Part shown: piece by piece, positions 10,691 to 23,500 of the stretch
How the letters are laid out: each line of letters starts with the position of its first letter
Numbering within the stretch: position 1 is the stretch's first letter
NCBI GenBank assembly: GCA_036362985.1
Contig: JAYGXS010000004.1
Span: forward strand, 43,683,462 to 43,747,461
Direction: 5' to 3'
DNA length: 64,000 bases
From: Ligula intestinalis
Lineage: Eukaryota > Platyhelminthes > Cestoda > Diphyllobothriidea > Diphyllobothriidae
Translations under genes and position numbers: made by a program
Notes under the pieces: model-generated
Told to the model about the DNA's origin: nothing
The model's database searches: none
Seen by the model: the letters and a program-made list of their open reading frames with translations, nothing else

Positions 10691-11160
10691 TACTGTACAT
10701 ATCGATCGCTTGTATGGTACATTTGAACTCAGGTTTTTTTCACTTAAAACAAACGCCCCATTTCACCCACTATTGACCAAGCACAAAACTAAAACAAAGC
10801 CAAAAGTGACTGCAAAAGAGGCAGTTTATTTTAGTTTTTTTCCTGTCTTCCAGGGTTTAGAAGGCGTCCAAGAAGTGCTTTAACAATTAACATTATTTTG
10901 AAGTTGCCTGCAAATGGGCAATAAATAAATAACTGAATATTAAGGAATTTCCGTGTAATTGGTGAGTACCGATACTTGTCCTTTACAAACGTTGAATTTG
11001 ACTTTGATTGATTCAAATTGTCCCCAACAAAATTGAACTTTGCGTTTTCTGGAACCGTCGCCTCAATTGAGAAATCACTTAAGAGTCAAAAAACACATGA
11101 ATTCTCAGATTGTTTTAGAGTTGCGAAAATTCCAATCAGATAATTCAAATGCCAGTTTGG
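10691..11160. other. No feature recognised
   Basis: AT-rich DNA between the LINE and the next repeat. Short open stretches on the minus strand (11,016-10,831 and 11,451-11,086) show no domain I know; the second partly reads the PLE fragment beside it in another frame. Confidence 0.3.
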
Positions 11161-11858
11161 CAAGTATACGTGTACTTTCGAAAAATTCTCGTCAGGCTTT
11201 TCATTGATAGGGAACTTGGATGCAAGTTCAAACGTGTTCGTCTTTTCGGACAAGTGAGTCGTCGGAATGGGGGTAGGGCCGATAAAAAAAGGCTGGTTTT
11301 TAGGGTAAGGTTTCATAGAGCGGTCTACTGGAGGGGGGGGATAGAGGGGAATGAGGGGAAGAAGACAAACATAGAGTGCATGACTGCATGCTGCTAAGTG
11401 ACTGTGGGCCACGCCAACTGTGGGGCTCGTAGGAAGTTCTTTTGTGCACACAACGCGGGCTTCATCAGCCTGATAGCAGTCGCTTCTGTTGTTGCTAGCA
11501 GGCGCTGGCTTAGGGACTTCAAATTATTTGGTGGGACCCTGTAGATCACTCAAAAGCTTCGTAAGGGTCTAATCGATGTCCGGAATTGACCAAGTGCGTC
11601 AGAATAAAGGTGTTTATGCTCCTGTCTTCATCTTTTCTCAGCCACGCCGGGAGGTGTTCCTTTATTCTTTTGGATAGGCGCCGGCTCTTGCAACTACTCT
11701 AATCTGCTTCACAGGAACAAGTGAAGGAGTAGATGCACATTGAGGTGGTCTGAGCTGGCAACCTATCCTAACCTTCCCCATGTAAGTCTAGGTTGGTTGA
11801 GAATATTACCTGCAATCTGGCTTCTGGGAAGAATTTGTCGAAAGTACACGTATACTCG
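11161..11858. repeat. Widely spaced 29-bp inverted repeat enclosing a PLE fragment
   Basis: 11161-11189 and 11830-11858 are inverted copies with 2 mismatches in 29 bp; the shared core is AGTATACGTGTACTTTCGA. They enclose the GIY-YIG fragment at 11,460-11,765. No target duplication was found next to the arms, so the repeat is not yet assigned to a transposon class. Confidence 0.5.
11460..11765 (-). pseudogene. Penelope-like element endonuclease fragment (GIY-YIG)
   Basis: Minus-strand frames read YSFTCSCEAD, stop, RLSKRIKEHLPAWLRK, LTHLVNSGHRLDP, then with frame changes QRLLATTEATAIRLMKPAL. This is the C-terminal GIY-YIG endonuclease of Penelope-like elements and the tail after it. The last block recurs almost identically at 34.8 kb on the plus strand, so both copies are one family. 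The YIG motif itself is lost. The reverse transcriptase is absent. Confidence 0.65.
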
Positions 11859-13854
11859 ACAAACAAGAATTCTGAACACATGAATCCATTGACTGAAGCT
11901 CTGAAGATCTAGTGTCACAAAGCGGCAACACTAGGTGGAGTTTGAATTCTGCTCACGAGGAGAACATAGACGTTAAGCCTTACCAACACTTGCGTTGACT
12001 GTCATTGGTGTGTTGGTTTGCAATTCAGCCATAGCTTTTTAATCGAGCCCCATTCATTTGTTGCGCTCTATCGCGTTGTTTGGTTTAGCAAATCTTTAGT
12101 ACAATTACCGCGTTGAAAGAGTGTTTTGCAGCTGCCATCTAGTGGCTGTCAAAACGCTCAGTTTGGTGATGCCTCAACTGCCAATTTATTTTAGGAACGG
12201 GGTGGAATCAAGGGCTCAGACCTTCAGTGAAACTTTGGTGTCTCAAAACCATTTTGCACGTACAGGGATACCGATATTGACATCTAAATACAGCATGCCT
12301 GCGCTTTTTTTACCGAGAACCGGCTTAAGGTATCTGCTTTGCCATTTTTTCACAGGAGCAACGTTTTGGTAAAACATTGATGATTTCGGTAGGTATAGTG
12401 CATTCTTCAAGCAAGCATGCAACTAAAAAGGTTTGATCCACGGGAAAGCTTTCGCTGGTGTCGCATTACTGCTAGGCCGAATAGAGCCGACGTATCATGT
12501 GTTCTTAATTAGTCCTGAAGCGGACGAAAACACTGTAAGCCCTGCAAAAACAGAAATTTTGATTTGAATCTGCTTACGATTTTAAACTGCGGGGGTGAAT
12601 ACAAATGCAACGAGAACGCAAACATGACTTAAGTGACGCAGTTGGGAAGAGTGAAAATTAGAATTTTAAAAAATGGCTGCAGATTTCGATTTTTCATATA
12701 GTCACGGGTCTGATCAAAGTACTTTTCTGCCAGATTGAAAGCAGACTAAGGGGCCAAGCATTTGGTAAACCAACGATTTAAATCGCGTTCATCACTGTTA
12801 CCACTAAACAAACAAGAATTCTTTTCTAGTGCGGATTTTTGGCATGAGAGGCACCATAAACTTAAAGTGCTAACAAAATTTCGACAAGTAAGCCTAACCC
12901 AACCTTCCACAAAGATGACTACAGCTGCTATTTGACCGCCTTCTGCTCGATTGTTCCCCCTAAACCTCAACAGAAAGGTTTGTAGCCGTCTATTCTGACA
13001 ATTCTTAGCGCCACCACTCGGCTGATTTGCCCTAGCTTGTCAAGTATTGGGTAGGCGTGTGTCAAACCACAGCCAAAATCGTGACGCTCGTCGTCCTCGG
13101 TTCACTCCACCAATTTCCACAGCTCCACTTTTACTTATCTCAATTTCGTACAATTGATTCTATCGCACGACGTCGTCAGCTACATTCTTAACACTAGTTT
13201 CTTCTTCACACCGTCACGCGCCAGCGCGCTTTTCTGTCCTCAAAATCAACTACGCGCTCATACTTTAGCTAAGCATTATCCGTGAATTTGAAGACCCGTG
13301 GGCTTCCTCTTCCCATGTACTTTTCAAGGTCACTGTGAGTGAGTGAGACTCATACGGTGACTATCAGAAAGTTAACAATGTGACTTTACTTAAGATTTCA
13401 CTTCAGGTTACATTTCACATCTTCAGAATATGATCAGTGTTCTTTTAGTTAGGATTGTCTTTTCGGATTTTGATGCTGTCTGGGCCTTTCAGGAAATCCT
13501 CGTGGCCCCAGTGGTCGTTAAGAAAACGGCTGCTACAACCCCATTTGGTTTTCAATTATTTAGCCTTGTTCGCGGGCCGTCCAAGTGCTCTTTTACTATT
13601 CTCTCTTTAAAGTTACTTGGGCACATGATTTATACCAACGCCATCCATTTATCACTTTGAAGTTTATAGCCATCAGCAACTTCCCACATCCTTCTTCCGA
13701 GCGGCAACTGCAGTGACATCTGGACGTACCAAATATCTACCACTTTTTGCCATGTTAATGCGGCGACTCCATCCTGTTGCTCACGAGCGCTCTCCCTAGT
13801 CCTTAAGTTTCGTTTGAGGTCTGTACAGATGCCCTTACTGCTTTCGACAAGGTA
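11859..13854. other. No gene recognised
   Basis: Two kilobases of unique-looking sequence. The open plus-strand stretches at 12,121-12,372 and 13,430-13,660 have no domain I recognise. The words AACAAGAATTCT and TTTCGACAA, seen by the inverted repeat at 11.86 kb, recur near 12,806 and 12,884, which may mark another decayed copy of that repeat. Nothing further supported. Confidence 0.3.
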
Positions 13855-14060
13855 AAGTGCCGATGCATGTGTTTTGGGTCTGAAGGGCTGACACAACCTA
13901 TTATTTTTCTAGATTTCCCAATCAGTGAATGTTCCAACATCAAGGACTTAGGTTTAAGCTTAACTAATGAATTGGATCTTTCGTCTCACGCCGACAGAAT
14001 AACGACCATAGCTGCGCAGATTAGCGGCTTTATTTCTTCTACCTTCCTCAAATTCAGTAT
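13855..14060 (+). pseudogene. LINE reverse transcriptase thumb-region fragment
   Basis: About 60 codons read ECSNIKDLGLSLTNELDLSS then HADRITTIAAQISGF, the segment after the FADD palm in CR1/jockey reverse transcriptases (usual form: KDLGV.I...L.FS.HI). Both ends are truncated. The YNI/CDS-like flanks are gone and an AT-rich tail follows (TATAATTCAATATAGAATTA region). Confidence 0.6.
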
Positions 14061-14284
14061 AATTCAATATAGAATTATTCAGTATATATAAGGGAGATAG
14101 ACAGAGCCTTTTAAGTCACTTTATTAAAGGAAGAAGGCTTTAGCCCTTGAGCTCCCCATTCATAACCAAAATAGCATAAAAGGTCCAATGTAACTATAGT
14201 ACATAATACAAATATAGGCTTAACATCAGCGATAAGTGTGAGCCAGTTGCAAGGTGCTGCTACTGACACTGTACAATATATCTG

Positions 14285-14752
14285 CCACAGTTTCTCAGCA
14301 AATGCGAATCAAGTTTGTGTTTAAAAATGTCAACAGTATCTGAGAGGACCACATCTTCCGGAGTTCGTTCCACGCTCCAATGACCCACTGAGAGAAGGCG
14401 TTTCATCGAACGTCGATACGGGCCGGTTTCCTCTGTAGTTTAAAAGGATGACCACGCAGATGGTCAGTCCGAGCTGTCAGATCGTGCATGTGGTTCAAAG
14501 GCATATTACATGGTAAAGATCGTTGTTGTCTACCAAATATATGACCAGCAGGTAAAGTAAGATCAAGCTTTCTTTTAAATGCGTCGATGCTTTCAGCAAG
14601 AACGACTGAAGAAGGCAGTTTATTCCAATCTTCAATAACCCGGTGGGAGAAGAAGTTGGCCCACACTTCTAGTTTTGCATGGCATTTCTTCAGTTTGTAC
14701 GGATGACCGCGTAGATGTATCGTTTGTGCAAATTCAAAGAAGTCAGACATCT
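14285..14752 (-). pseudogene. Two tandem LINE ORF2 C-terminal ends
   Basis: The minus strand encodes the extreme C-terminus of a LINE ORF2 twice in a row. Copy one (14,750-14,530) reads FFEFAQTIHLRGHPYKLKK, FFSHRVIEDWNKLPSSVV, then DAFKRKLD. About 230 bp later copy two reads HLRGHPFKLQRKPARIDVR, WNEL, then after a frameshift PEDVVLSDTVDIFKHKLD and a stop. The two are clearly related but diverged. This could come from template switching or from two nested insertions. Neither can be functional. Confidence 0.7.
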
Positions 14753-14759
14753 GAAGAGC

Positions 14760-17314
14760 ACAGTCTACTACCCTGACGAGTTTAAAAACCGTTCATATCT
14801 CCTCTGTATTGCCTATAATGGAGAGGAAATTGAGAATTTATCATATGTTTTTGCTTCCCGTTCTAGAAAACTGTTGTCCATTCTTCAGTCTAATGAGTGA
14901 ATCTTGAAGTGCAAAAATTGTAAATTGTCAAAGACATTTCACAAGAAAGCTGCCTTATTTGACATTTTCCAATACAACCTACTCAAATAGATGTAAATTT
15001 AAGAAACTGAAATTTCTTTAGGTCAGGAAATTGGAAGCAGGCTTAAGTCTCCCTTTTCTCCTTAGTAATAGTACAAACTTCCCTATGCTTTCTGTCATTA
15101 CCCAGTCAGTATTCCTTACAACCTAGTAAAGTCTGCCATTATTATATTTCCTCCTGCATCCTCCTTATCTAAACGCTTTCTTCACCTCCAGGTGTAGATT
15201 TTTTTGGGAAAAAACTTGCCCATAGAAATAAGGTCGTTATCTACTCTATCGGTTTTCAGGTGAAGACCGCACATTTATCTTAACACGGATTATATTAATT
15301 CTTCATTCTTCTTATCTTTTCTGAACAGCTTTCTCCACGATTCCGAGAAAGGACCATTGGAAATTTGAGAAATCCTCTTGAACCTATTTTTCTCTGCCTC
15401 ATATGGCTCGGGAATGTAGATTTCCCTATAAACCACCAGTCACCAAAACGATGGAAGGCACATGGACGTACTCAGGCTGAACTGCTCCCGTTTTGTTGGC
15501 TACTAACCATCACCAGAATTCCATTTTGGCTCCTTAAGTGTCGAGGCTTTACGTCACCTGATCCTTCTTTGAGAGCTTTTATGTTATGCACATTAGCGAC
15601 CACGAGGGAACTGTGCACACATTTTATCATCATATTCTTAACGGCTACTGTATTATTAACCTTCTCTACACCTCTGCCTTATTTTAATAAGCATTCTTTT
15701 CTTCTTCACATTTAAAAATGGAGTTCTGGTGACATCTGCTTCCATTTTCAGTGTAGTAGGTTTTCTAACTGCCAATTTTATAGTTCACCCCTAATTGCAA
15801 AAAATCGCCAACTATTGTTCTAAAGGTACAATTTCTGCTGACATTATTAAAAATTTGTGTATTTTATCTGCGCACATCGTGATAATGTTTTTCCTAAACT
15901 AAGTTTGTTCAGATAGTGCCTTCTTGGCGTCAAAAAAATATGAATGCCAAATTCCAAAGACTGCCTTGGCCAGTGTCACTCTTCCGACCCATTCCGTTCT
16001 CGAAATTCCTAACTCTCTAATAAATAACTCCCCAAATGTTGCATTTTTTGAGTTCCTCCAATAAAATTCTGCAGTTCAGACCAACACCTACCTGTCTGCA
16101 GAACAGTATTACCTACCAAATTGATGAACAGCACCCTTGCACGGGTGCTTCTTGCTATTTGCGCCGCCGTGAAACCATTCCAGCACTTTCTTGAGGGCAA
16201 CGAATTCAATGTGTTAACAAATTAAAACGTCCCGTTATTTCGCTCTTAAGTCACAGTCTGAAAAAACTGAACGCGCTTTAAGGCCCAACAACTAGAATAT
16301 ACCTGCCTATTTACTTGACACCCCTGCTCTATTGAGGGGTTGCAGAACGAAGTGTCGGACGCCCTGCCTAAGCTCTCTGTCCCGCATCCTGAACACACTC
16401 CCTGGATCGACATTGCTGAGTTACCTGGTGTAAAACGCCGGCTTTTTGCTTCCCGAGATGACGGGTTTACCGCAATGCAAATATAGGCTCAGTGACTGAC
16501 TATTAGCAACGGACATTTTCGCACCTTTGTGCCGCCACCCCCTTACGGAAACCTCTATCTTCCCTTGAATGAGCTTTGTCAATCTGAGAGTCAGGCTCCC
16601 GATAAAGTAGTTTCCGACCGTTTCGTCTAGCCTGGCATAGACTGAAATTCCATGCTTACTATCAGAAAAAGGACCAATGACAGAACAGGACCCCATTGGC
16701 ACCTTCTCTGGCCTTACTATATGATTCACCCCCGTACACCATGTTCTGTCCAGTTGTTACTCTTATCATCTCTCCTATGTGAACTGATTTACCCAGCTGC
16801 CAGAAAGTAGCCCCTCTGCCTGATCTTTAGGATTTAACGGTGTATCTCTTGTACATACCACCCGAATGCAGGCCAAAGACCATTCCCTACTTGCTTAAGT
16901 ACCCATTTTCCTAGACCTGAGCCATTCGGTTCACTTCGCTACGAGCGTTTTTCTGTATTCCGGGGGTGCTGTGACAGTCTGCCGCCGATCATGCGGCTCT
17001 TCCTGTCCGCTGCACATACCTTGTCACCGCACTGTTAGAACCATGAGAAACTTGGCACTTCTCTCGTGAGAGCTCAAGGCCTAGCGATTAATCACAAAAT
17101 GATTTACCTTCTCACTTAGACTGGCCGTCAGCGTCTTGTTTTGTGTCCAGAAAGTGGTGATTTCCACCTCCCTTGTTAATGTTGGAGTGTTATTTTGTCA
17201 AGCCGATGTGCAGCTGCTGCTGGTAATCGAACATAAACATAAGTGGGCCTCTTAATTGCGGTCACAGAGCGTCCCATTTTCACTGCTTATACAATCCTCC
17301 TCAGCCAGCAAGTC
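14760..17314. other. No gene recognised
   Basis: Mixed AT- and GC-balanced DNA. Open stretches at 15,365-15,715 (plus) and 16,729-16,421 (minus) have no recognisable domain. A weak minus-strand exon-like segment of 18 nt (near 15,556-15,573) fits the phase of the micro-exons described from 20.5 kb on but has poor splice sites. Confidence 0.3.
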
Positions 17315-17470
17315 AACGAACCTGTAGCTCAATGGCTATAGAATTTGGACTTGGTATCACAAGGTCACGGGTTCGAACTTCAGGGGTTGCAACAACTGGT
17401 GTTGAGTATGGCTGGTTGAAGATGGCTTACATTTACCAAATACTCATTACAGGATGCGATATCATTATGG
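17315..17470 (+). repeat. tRNA-derived SINE
   Basis: An A box (TAGCTCAATGG, 17,325-17,335) and, about 45 bp on, a B box (GGTTCGAACTT, 17,370-17,380) form a tRNA-like head. The body (GTTGAGTATGGCTGGTTGAA) resembles the bodies of the minus-strand copies at 27.3 and 40.4 kb. The acceptor stem does not pair, so it is a SINE and not a tRNA gene. Confidence 0.6.
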
Positions 17471-17481
17471 AATGATCTGAA

Positions 17482-17690
17482 AAGAAGAAGATGACTAGAT
17501 TGCTGGGCCAATACTTTTATTCACCTGACGTTTCGATATCCGTCGCGGATTCGTTATCAGAGACATAAGCAGAGTCATACGCCCCATCTGGTTTTGCTTT
17601 CTGACTATGTCTCTGATGATATTCTGCGACAGATATCGAAACGTCAGGCGAATAAAAGTATTGTCCCAGCGGTCGATTCATCTTCTTCTC
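17482..17690. repeat. Head-to-head pair of PLE 3' tails (short palindrome)
   Basis: A minus-strand tail (17,482-17,570) and a plus-strand tail (17,604-17,690) meet with about 30 bp between them. Both carry GAAACGTCAGGCGAATAAAA or its diverged complement, preceded by TCTCTGATGA-like sequence and followed by a TTCTTCTTC stretch. The same tail ends the PLE copies at 53.5, 54.9 and 58.9 kb. Confidence 0.65.
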
Positions 17691-18044
17691 AATTACTTCC
17701 TGGGACTCGCATGTTCGTTTGTATTGGCAATGATATGAAACGCAAGAAAAACGATCATACTGTTTGTTGTCAGGCTTTTCCCTTTAACCAAAACTTCCTT
17801 CTGGCCTTCTGCAGGTCATTCCGTCATCTACCTTGCTGTTGTAAGATTTAACATAGAAAAAATTGCTCGAAAAACTGCCACCATTACGAATTCTATTATT
17901 CAACAACTATCTTCCTGTGATTTGTCAATACTTGCTATTCCACTTAATTTCCAGCCAAAATAGACTTTTTGCAAATAAAATTCGACCTGGTTCGCCAATT
18001 TTGATTCAGGCAATATAATTCAGTCTGCGACTCTGCCAGTTGAT

Positions 18045-19250
18045 ACAGAATGTATAAATGGATCAGCAGCTTCTTGTCCCTCAGAGAACAGAGGGTCGTT
18101 GTCGGAAAGTCAACCTCGGAATGGACAAAGATCGGGAGTGGTGTACCACAAGGCTCAGTTTTGGGTCCGCTGCTTTTCCTGATTTACGTAAATGACTGCC
18201 TCAATGAGCTTGATTGCGCAGCTGTCATGTTTGCGGATGACATAGAAATATGGGCTGAAGTTAGCTGCACCGACGAAACAAATAGATTACAGTCGAAAAT
18301 CAATAAACTAGTTATCTGGTAGTCCATGTGGCTTCTTAACTTTAATGTATCCAAGGGTCTGGGTCTACACATTAGCCCGCGGCGAAAGGTGTCACCGAAA
18401 AACCGTAACTTTATCAATGGCACCGCATTAAAAGAGGTTCATGCGTACAAAGGCCTGGGTATATGGACAACCGTGAACTTGATGCCAACAGAGCACTGTA
18501 AAAAGGCCGTCCAGAAGGCAACTAGTATCCTGCACTGGATCAGACGAGTATTCAAAATCTTCTCACCTGAACTCTTCGGGAAAATATTTGGCGCCTTTGT
18601 GAGATCACATTTAGAGTACGGAATGTCAGTTTGGACATTGTGGTTGAAGAAGGATCTAGACCTTCGTGAACAAGTGCAACGCAGGGTGACAAAGATGGTC
18701 GATGGTCTCAGGTACAAACCATATCAGGAGAGACTGATTAACTTGACCTTTTTCCTTTGTCTTGCAGGAACGTTCAGTACCACCTGCTCTGGACATTCCA
18801 GATAATCTAGGACCAAAGTTCCTCCCTGAGATTGTGGATTTCTTCGAATTAGCCACCACCACTCACCTGCATGACCACCCTTACAAGGTCACAAACGAAC
18901 GCACACGATTAGACCTCCGAAAATATTTCATTAGTCAACGCGTGGTCCAACCTTGGAACTCGCTTTCAAGCGAGACAGTTTCCGCTGACACAATAGCGGA
19001 TTTTAAAAGAAGAATGGATGTCATTCTATTTGAAAAAAGGCGACTTTTCCAACACGATTTACTCCTACCAGCATCGCAAACAAATTTTCTGGCTCTAGAG
19101 TGTTTTCATTCTGTTCCGTGAAAATTCACTCGAAATTCTGGCATAGTATCGTATGTTCTCCACCAACTGCACATTAAATGTAAGAATAACATTGTTTGCT
19201 TTGCATTAATAGGGTCCTCAAGGGCATTTCTTGCCTGTAACCCTTAATTA
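18045..19250 (+). pseudogene. 5'-truncated LINE ORF2, palm to C-terminus plus 3' UTR
   Basis: A plus-strand LINE copy that starts inside the reverse transcriptase (KWISSFLSLREQRVVVG) and continues through GSGVPQGSVLGPLLFLIYVN, FADDIEIW, the thumb (FINGTALKEVHAYKGLGIW), and the C-terminal FFELATTTHLHDHPYKV and QPWNSLSSETV to a stop at 19,121. One in-frame TAG (18,320-18,322) and one frameshift near 18,760 are its only evident lesions, so it is rather young. Truncation at the 5' end is usual for target-primed insertion. The polymerase FADD is intact. Its C-terminal motifs match the 14.3-14.75 kb fragments at family level. Confidence 0.88.
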
Positions 19251-20535
19251 TACATATACGAAGATCGCAGGTTTCCGTAAAGTCGTTGAACGGTCAGTGT
19301 GGAGAAGAAATCAATCATAAATGCCATGAAAACGGCGTTTAGAACTGGTGGACGTGCTAGCGGGGACAGGTAAGTGTGTGGCACACAGAGGTCAATTACA
19401 ACGCGAGCTAAAGCCTTTGGCATGAATGCCCGTCAACCGATTGGACAGCACTGTCGGCGACCGGATTGGAGACCAGTTTCGAAATCTCCCTTCCTATGCT
19501 ATTAACTAGCATACAGTATTAACTGGGAGTGATTTATTTGTTTGCCAGTGGGCGAGGATATAACTGTGTGGGAGGTGTAGACGTAGGCTCAGTCACTACG
19601 CCTCAGGTGGTCAGTATTGATCCATACGGAAGTAGGAAAGGCAGTGCTGAGAATTGTAAAGCAGCAGGATGGAAATAGCCACCCCAGTACGTACCCTCCT
19701 ATTACATTTTCTCAATAAAGAATACCCTCCTCTTCGGTCAAAACAATTTATTTATTTCAATTTGTTTACTTTCAGTCAGGGTAAGCAGTCGGACATAAAG
19801 CGTAAAATAGATAAGTTGAATTTGGAAGACAGTCTTTGTAATTTTGGTTGCATAGAATATTAACTTTAGAGGTGGATTCACTTTCGGCAGTTCATTTTCC
19901 TTTGCGAGCCTTTTTGCCTGAAACGGAACCGACAAAATAAGATGGCAACTGACTATGACAACGCAGAGTTGTTTAAGATCTTATAAAAGTAACTGAAGAA
20001 TACCTTTTGATGGGTGTCGGTAAACCACTAGAAATAAATCAAAGATAATAAAAATATTTGAGCAAAATGTGGTTGACTATTTAATTGCGATATGGCCGTA
20101 TTGATGGGTATATTTCTTCTAGAAAACGTAAAGACTGAGGTCTGAACTTTGACCTTTTGCTGTATATTTTGGTATTTGCACAAGCGCAACCTGGTTACAC
20201 TAGTCGAGGCATAACTTTTTGCAGTCTAGGACTAACCTCCCAACGGGTTTACGATCTTCTCTAAGTGAATGGCTTAGAAGTAATTCATGGTGTCACTTTC
20301 AAGCTATCTTAGCACAGGGATTATAGTCCATTTTTAAATGAACAGGGTTTTGCACCTGCAACTAAAATGTGGTTATTTTTCCGACAGAAGCAGGAGCTCG
20401 GAGGTAACCAACCTATATTTCCCTTAAATATACTCATACTAAGACTCAATTAAGTGGTGCTCAGTAAAACAAAGCATTCGATAGCAGAGTAAGCTGTTGA
20501 AAGATAAAATAAATATAGGGTTCTCCTGGACTCAC
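19251..20535. other. No gene recognised
   Basis: AT-rich. A plus-strand segment at about 19,346-19,372 (27 nt) ends in a perfect donor (GACAG|GTAAGTGTG) and is open in the 2/1 phase, but its upstream AG lacks a pyrimidine tract. Otherwise nothing seen. Confidence 0.25.
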
Positions 20536-20568
20536 CGGTTTCATAAAGCCAACGTCTTCCTTTTTTGT
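20536..20568 (-). CDS. Candidate micro-exon, 33 nt
   Basis: Acceptor TTTAAATTCCTTATAG, donor CG|GTGAGTCC. In the shared phase it reads KKGRRWLYET. It is the most downstream member found. Donor and acceptor are both good, but it lies 4 kb from the next candidate. Confidence 0.4.
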
Positions 20569-20569
20569 C

Positions 20570-23500
20570 TATAAGGAATTTAAATATTTCGTTGATATTT
20601 TTTGCCCATTCCGCAAACTGATTACCATGCTAGACACTAATGACTTGACAAAAAGCATTATACACGATCATACTCACATCCTCTTTTTAAAAAAGCTTAC
20701 ATCCTATGCGATCGATCACCTTTCACTGCTGTGTAATATGCTTAGGCTATCTCCGCATGCAGAAGCTTTTTAGGAAGTGTTTAATTTCTTGCCGCTTTTC
20801 AAATACAATTCCAATCATGCGCAACATCAACGGTTTGAGAAAGGTCTATTGGTAGATCGATAGAGCAAAAAACTGATTTTTTCGCCGATAGGACGGACAT
20901 GATAGATTTCTACCTAATTTCTACCAAAATTGTTGAGCACTCCTCGGCATGTTGAGCCTAGTTATTTGTGACCACGCGGTAAGCGCAGTGAAGCAACACC
21001 TGGGCCAGATCGGGACACGACAGGTGTTATTCGGGTTGCGCGTCGATAACGAATGACGAACATGGGGGGGGGGGAGGGGTGCAGCCACTTCGGCCGCGCC
21101 CGCCACCTGCGCCTGATGCGGTCCTCTTAACTGTATTTTAACACCAGGTTCAGGTAGATGAGGGAACCGAGAGTGCGGTAGATGCCACGCAAGTCTACTA
21201 TCACTTATAACTAATTGACGCGCAAGCCACTGTCCCTGCACCGCCATGCATATAGCAGACCTCATCGAAATCGATGTAAGAACCGTCACCTTTATAAATG
21301 TAAAGTCGTAAATTTAAGCACGAAATAATTGGGTGAAAACTATGAAAAATTGGCGGATTGTCACCGATGAATACATTTTCCTGCCGTCAATGCTAGTTCC
21401 ATTGTCGTTGGCGACACCTTTTAGTGCGTGCAGATACGGTGATGGTCGATTTTCGAATCATTATTCACATAATCTCCTCGCACGCATACCATAGTCTGGT
21501 TTTCGTAAGCATGCAAAAGATCCATAGTTGCAGATGGCTGGTTGGCGCAAGTCAGCGCCTAGGCGTGTCATTACAGTGTAGCGCGGACCCCAAGCTCAAA
21601 AACGGTGCCATGACTGAGCTAATCTATTTGCTTCTGGAGCAGCCAATCATAGGTGCCGTAGACTGCTGTTGGCCAAGCAATTGATCAAGCGGGCCCGCCG
21701 CATGTCAGGGCTTCAGATTACTCCCAATTTTCCGCATAAAATAAACAGCTCCTACGGAACTGGCCGTGATAATTGTAATGCTATGAGCACACTTACGGCT
21801 TAGACTCCCACAACACCTCATGTGTGCTTGACGTTTGTTGTGTGTAACTCGCTATTAGCCACAACCGTGCATGATATGGCTCCAATTTTGGTCCACCTCA
21901 CTAACTGCACGGCTCGTTGCCCCTAACAGTAAACCACAGAACCTACCACCAGTTAAGCAAGTATCCGATAAGTGGGCCGTACACGTAGCTTGAATGTATT
22001 TCATACACAATGGTGATCTCATTGAGCCAGAAGGTAGATTAAAGTTTATGTTATGGAATTTGAGGAAGCAATATGTGTAAGAATGTTTGATGGCTTCAGG
22101 GGTGAGATGACAACTGTCCTGGGAGGAGAGAGGAGAGTACAGCGATGCAGGTGATCTGTATTTACAACGTTCGACACTTTTTGCGGACGATTAAACAAGA
22201 CAAAGGTGCCCATATGCGGCTAGTTTGCCTGTCGCAGAAATCCATTTCCGACTAAAAAGTTTTTGTCCATTCACATTCGTACAGTATACTCAGACTTCAG
22301 CCCATATTTGGGAGGCCTATAATACCAGCTTCCTTCCAATAGACTGCTTCAAAGGACAACCTATGTGATTTTTAACGCGACCTTCTGGCCAGAAACGTGT
22401 GTTTAAGTTGTTGCGTGACGGTTGTTGCTGGCGGTTGCAAGCATAATGACACTGCTTATCCTGTCGACAACGCACTGCCTACTTACAAAAATGGTAAGCT
22501 TTAGAAATATTTATTAGGTAGGTGAGTGATCGCAGATGTATGGCGCCTAAAAGACAAGTCATTTATGTGCATATGTGGCACGTACGGACGAGGATGGTAG
22601 GTATACCAAACACTGTCCCAATTCCCGCAACAGTCAACAGGCGGGCTCGCACAGTGACCGGTGCCAGTAATAGTGAAAGGTTGATGGCTCAGCGTTTACC
22701 CTACTATTGACATTCTGACGCATCACGGTGCGATGCAGACCGTGGCTTGAAAGGTTACCAATTGACGCGATATGTTTGTGCTAATGTGGAATGGCTGACT
22801 GACGGCCTAAGAGTTAGGTTGGAATGGCTCTTTCTTCTTATGGCCCCTATGGCCCTACAACAACATAGGATCTGAAGTAGGTATGGTAGCAGGCCTACGC
22901 CAGCCACCGCCATTCTCTTCTTCCTCTGATCTCCATGAATTGAGCGTGGATCGGGTCCTGGTGAAAGTAGGTACAGTACAAGCCCACTCTCACTGTAATC
23001 TGCTTTGCGCTCAGGTCTTGGTGGTTTCGCCTATCCTGATTTGTTGCACACACTAGACCTCATCGAGAATGACAGCCCTACTTTCCCATAAAGGCTAAAA
23101 GGTCCCACGTGCCTCATCCGATGGATAACAGGAGGCGTTATTGGGAAGGCTATAGGAGTCTGCCACCCAGTACGACTGCGCTGATTCATGCTGACTTCGT
23201 CCGCCAAGATTTGCACGCTGTGCGCGCTCGTCCATTTGCACGCCCACTGTCGACTGGCTGCGCGTACGCCGGAAGCCAATTGATACTCCCGCTTCATTCT
23301 TATTGGCTGCAGACGGCAGAGTACTCATCACGCAGGCAAAGCTTCACAATAACACACAACTTCACGGACACGCTCGGCGTACAGACGCAGCTGGCTCGTA
23401 GCGCAGCCTTTGTGCCTTTCGTTTTTCTGGCAGTAAAGCTTTGTCTTCCAGCACTGCCTTTCCTGATTTGTGCTTTGCCACTCCTTCCGTTGTCGATACA

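Noticed and set aside
17315..17400. Functional tRNA gene
   Set aside because: A and B boxes are present but the acceptor and anticodon stems do not pair; it continues into a SINE body shared with other copies.
17596..17660. Hammerhead ribozyme in the PLE tails (CTGATGA ... GAAACGTC at 17.6 and 54.8 kb, inverted at 53.5 kb)
   Set aside because: The core words fit and some PLEs do carry hammerheads, but stem II does not pair in these copies and no stem I could be closed. The same DNA is explained by a conserved coding end (ETSGE, stop) plus AATAAA. An Infernal search with the hammerhead models would decide it.
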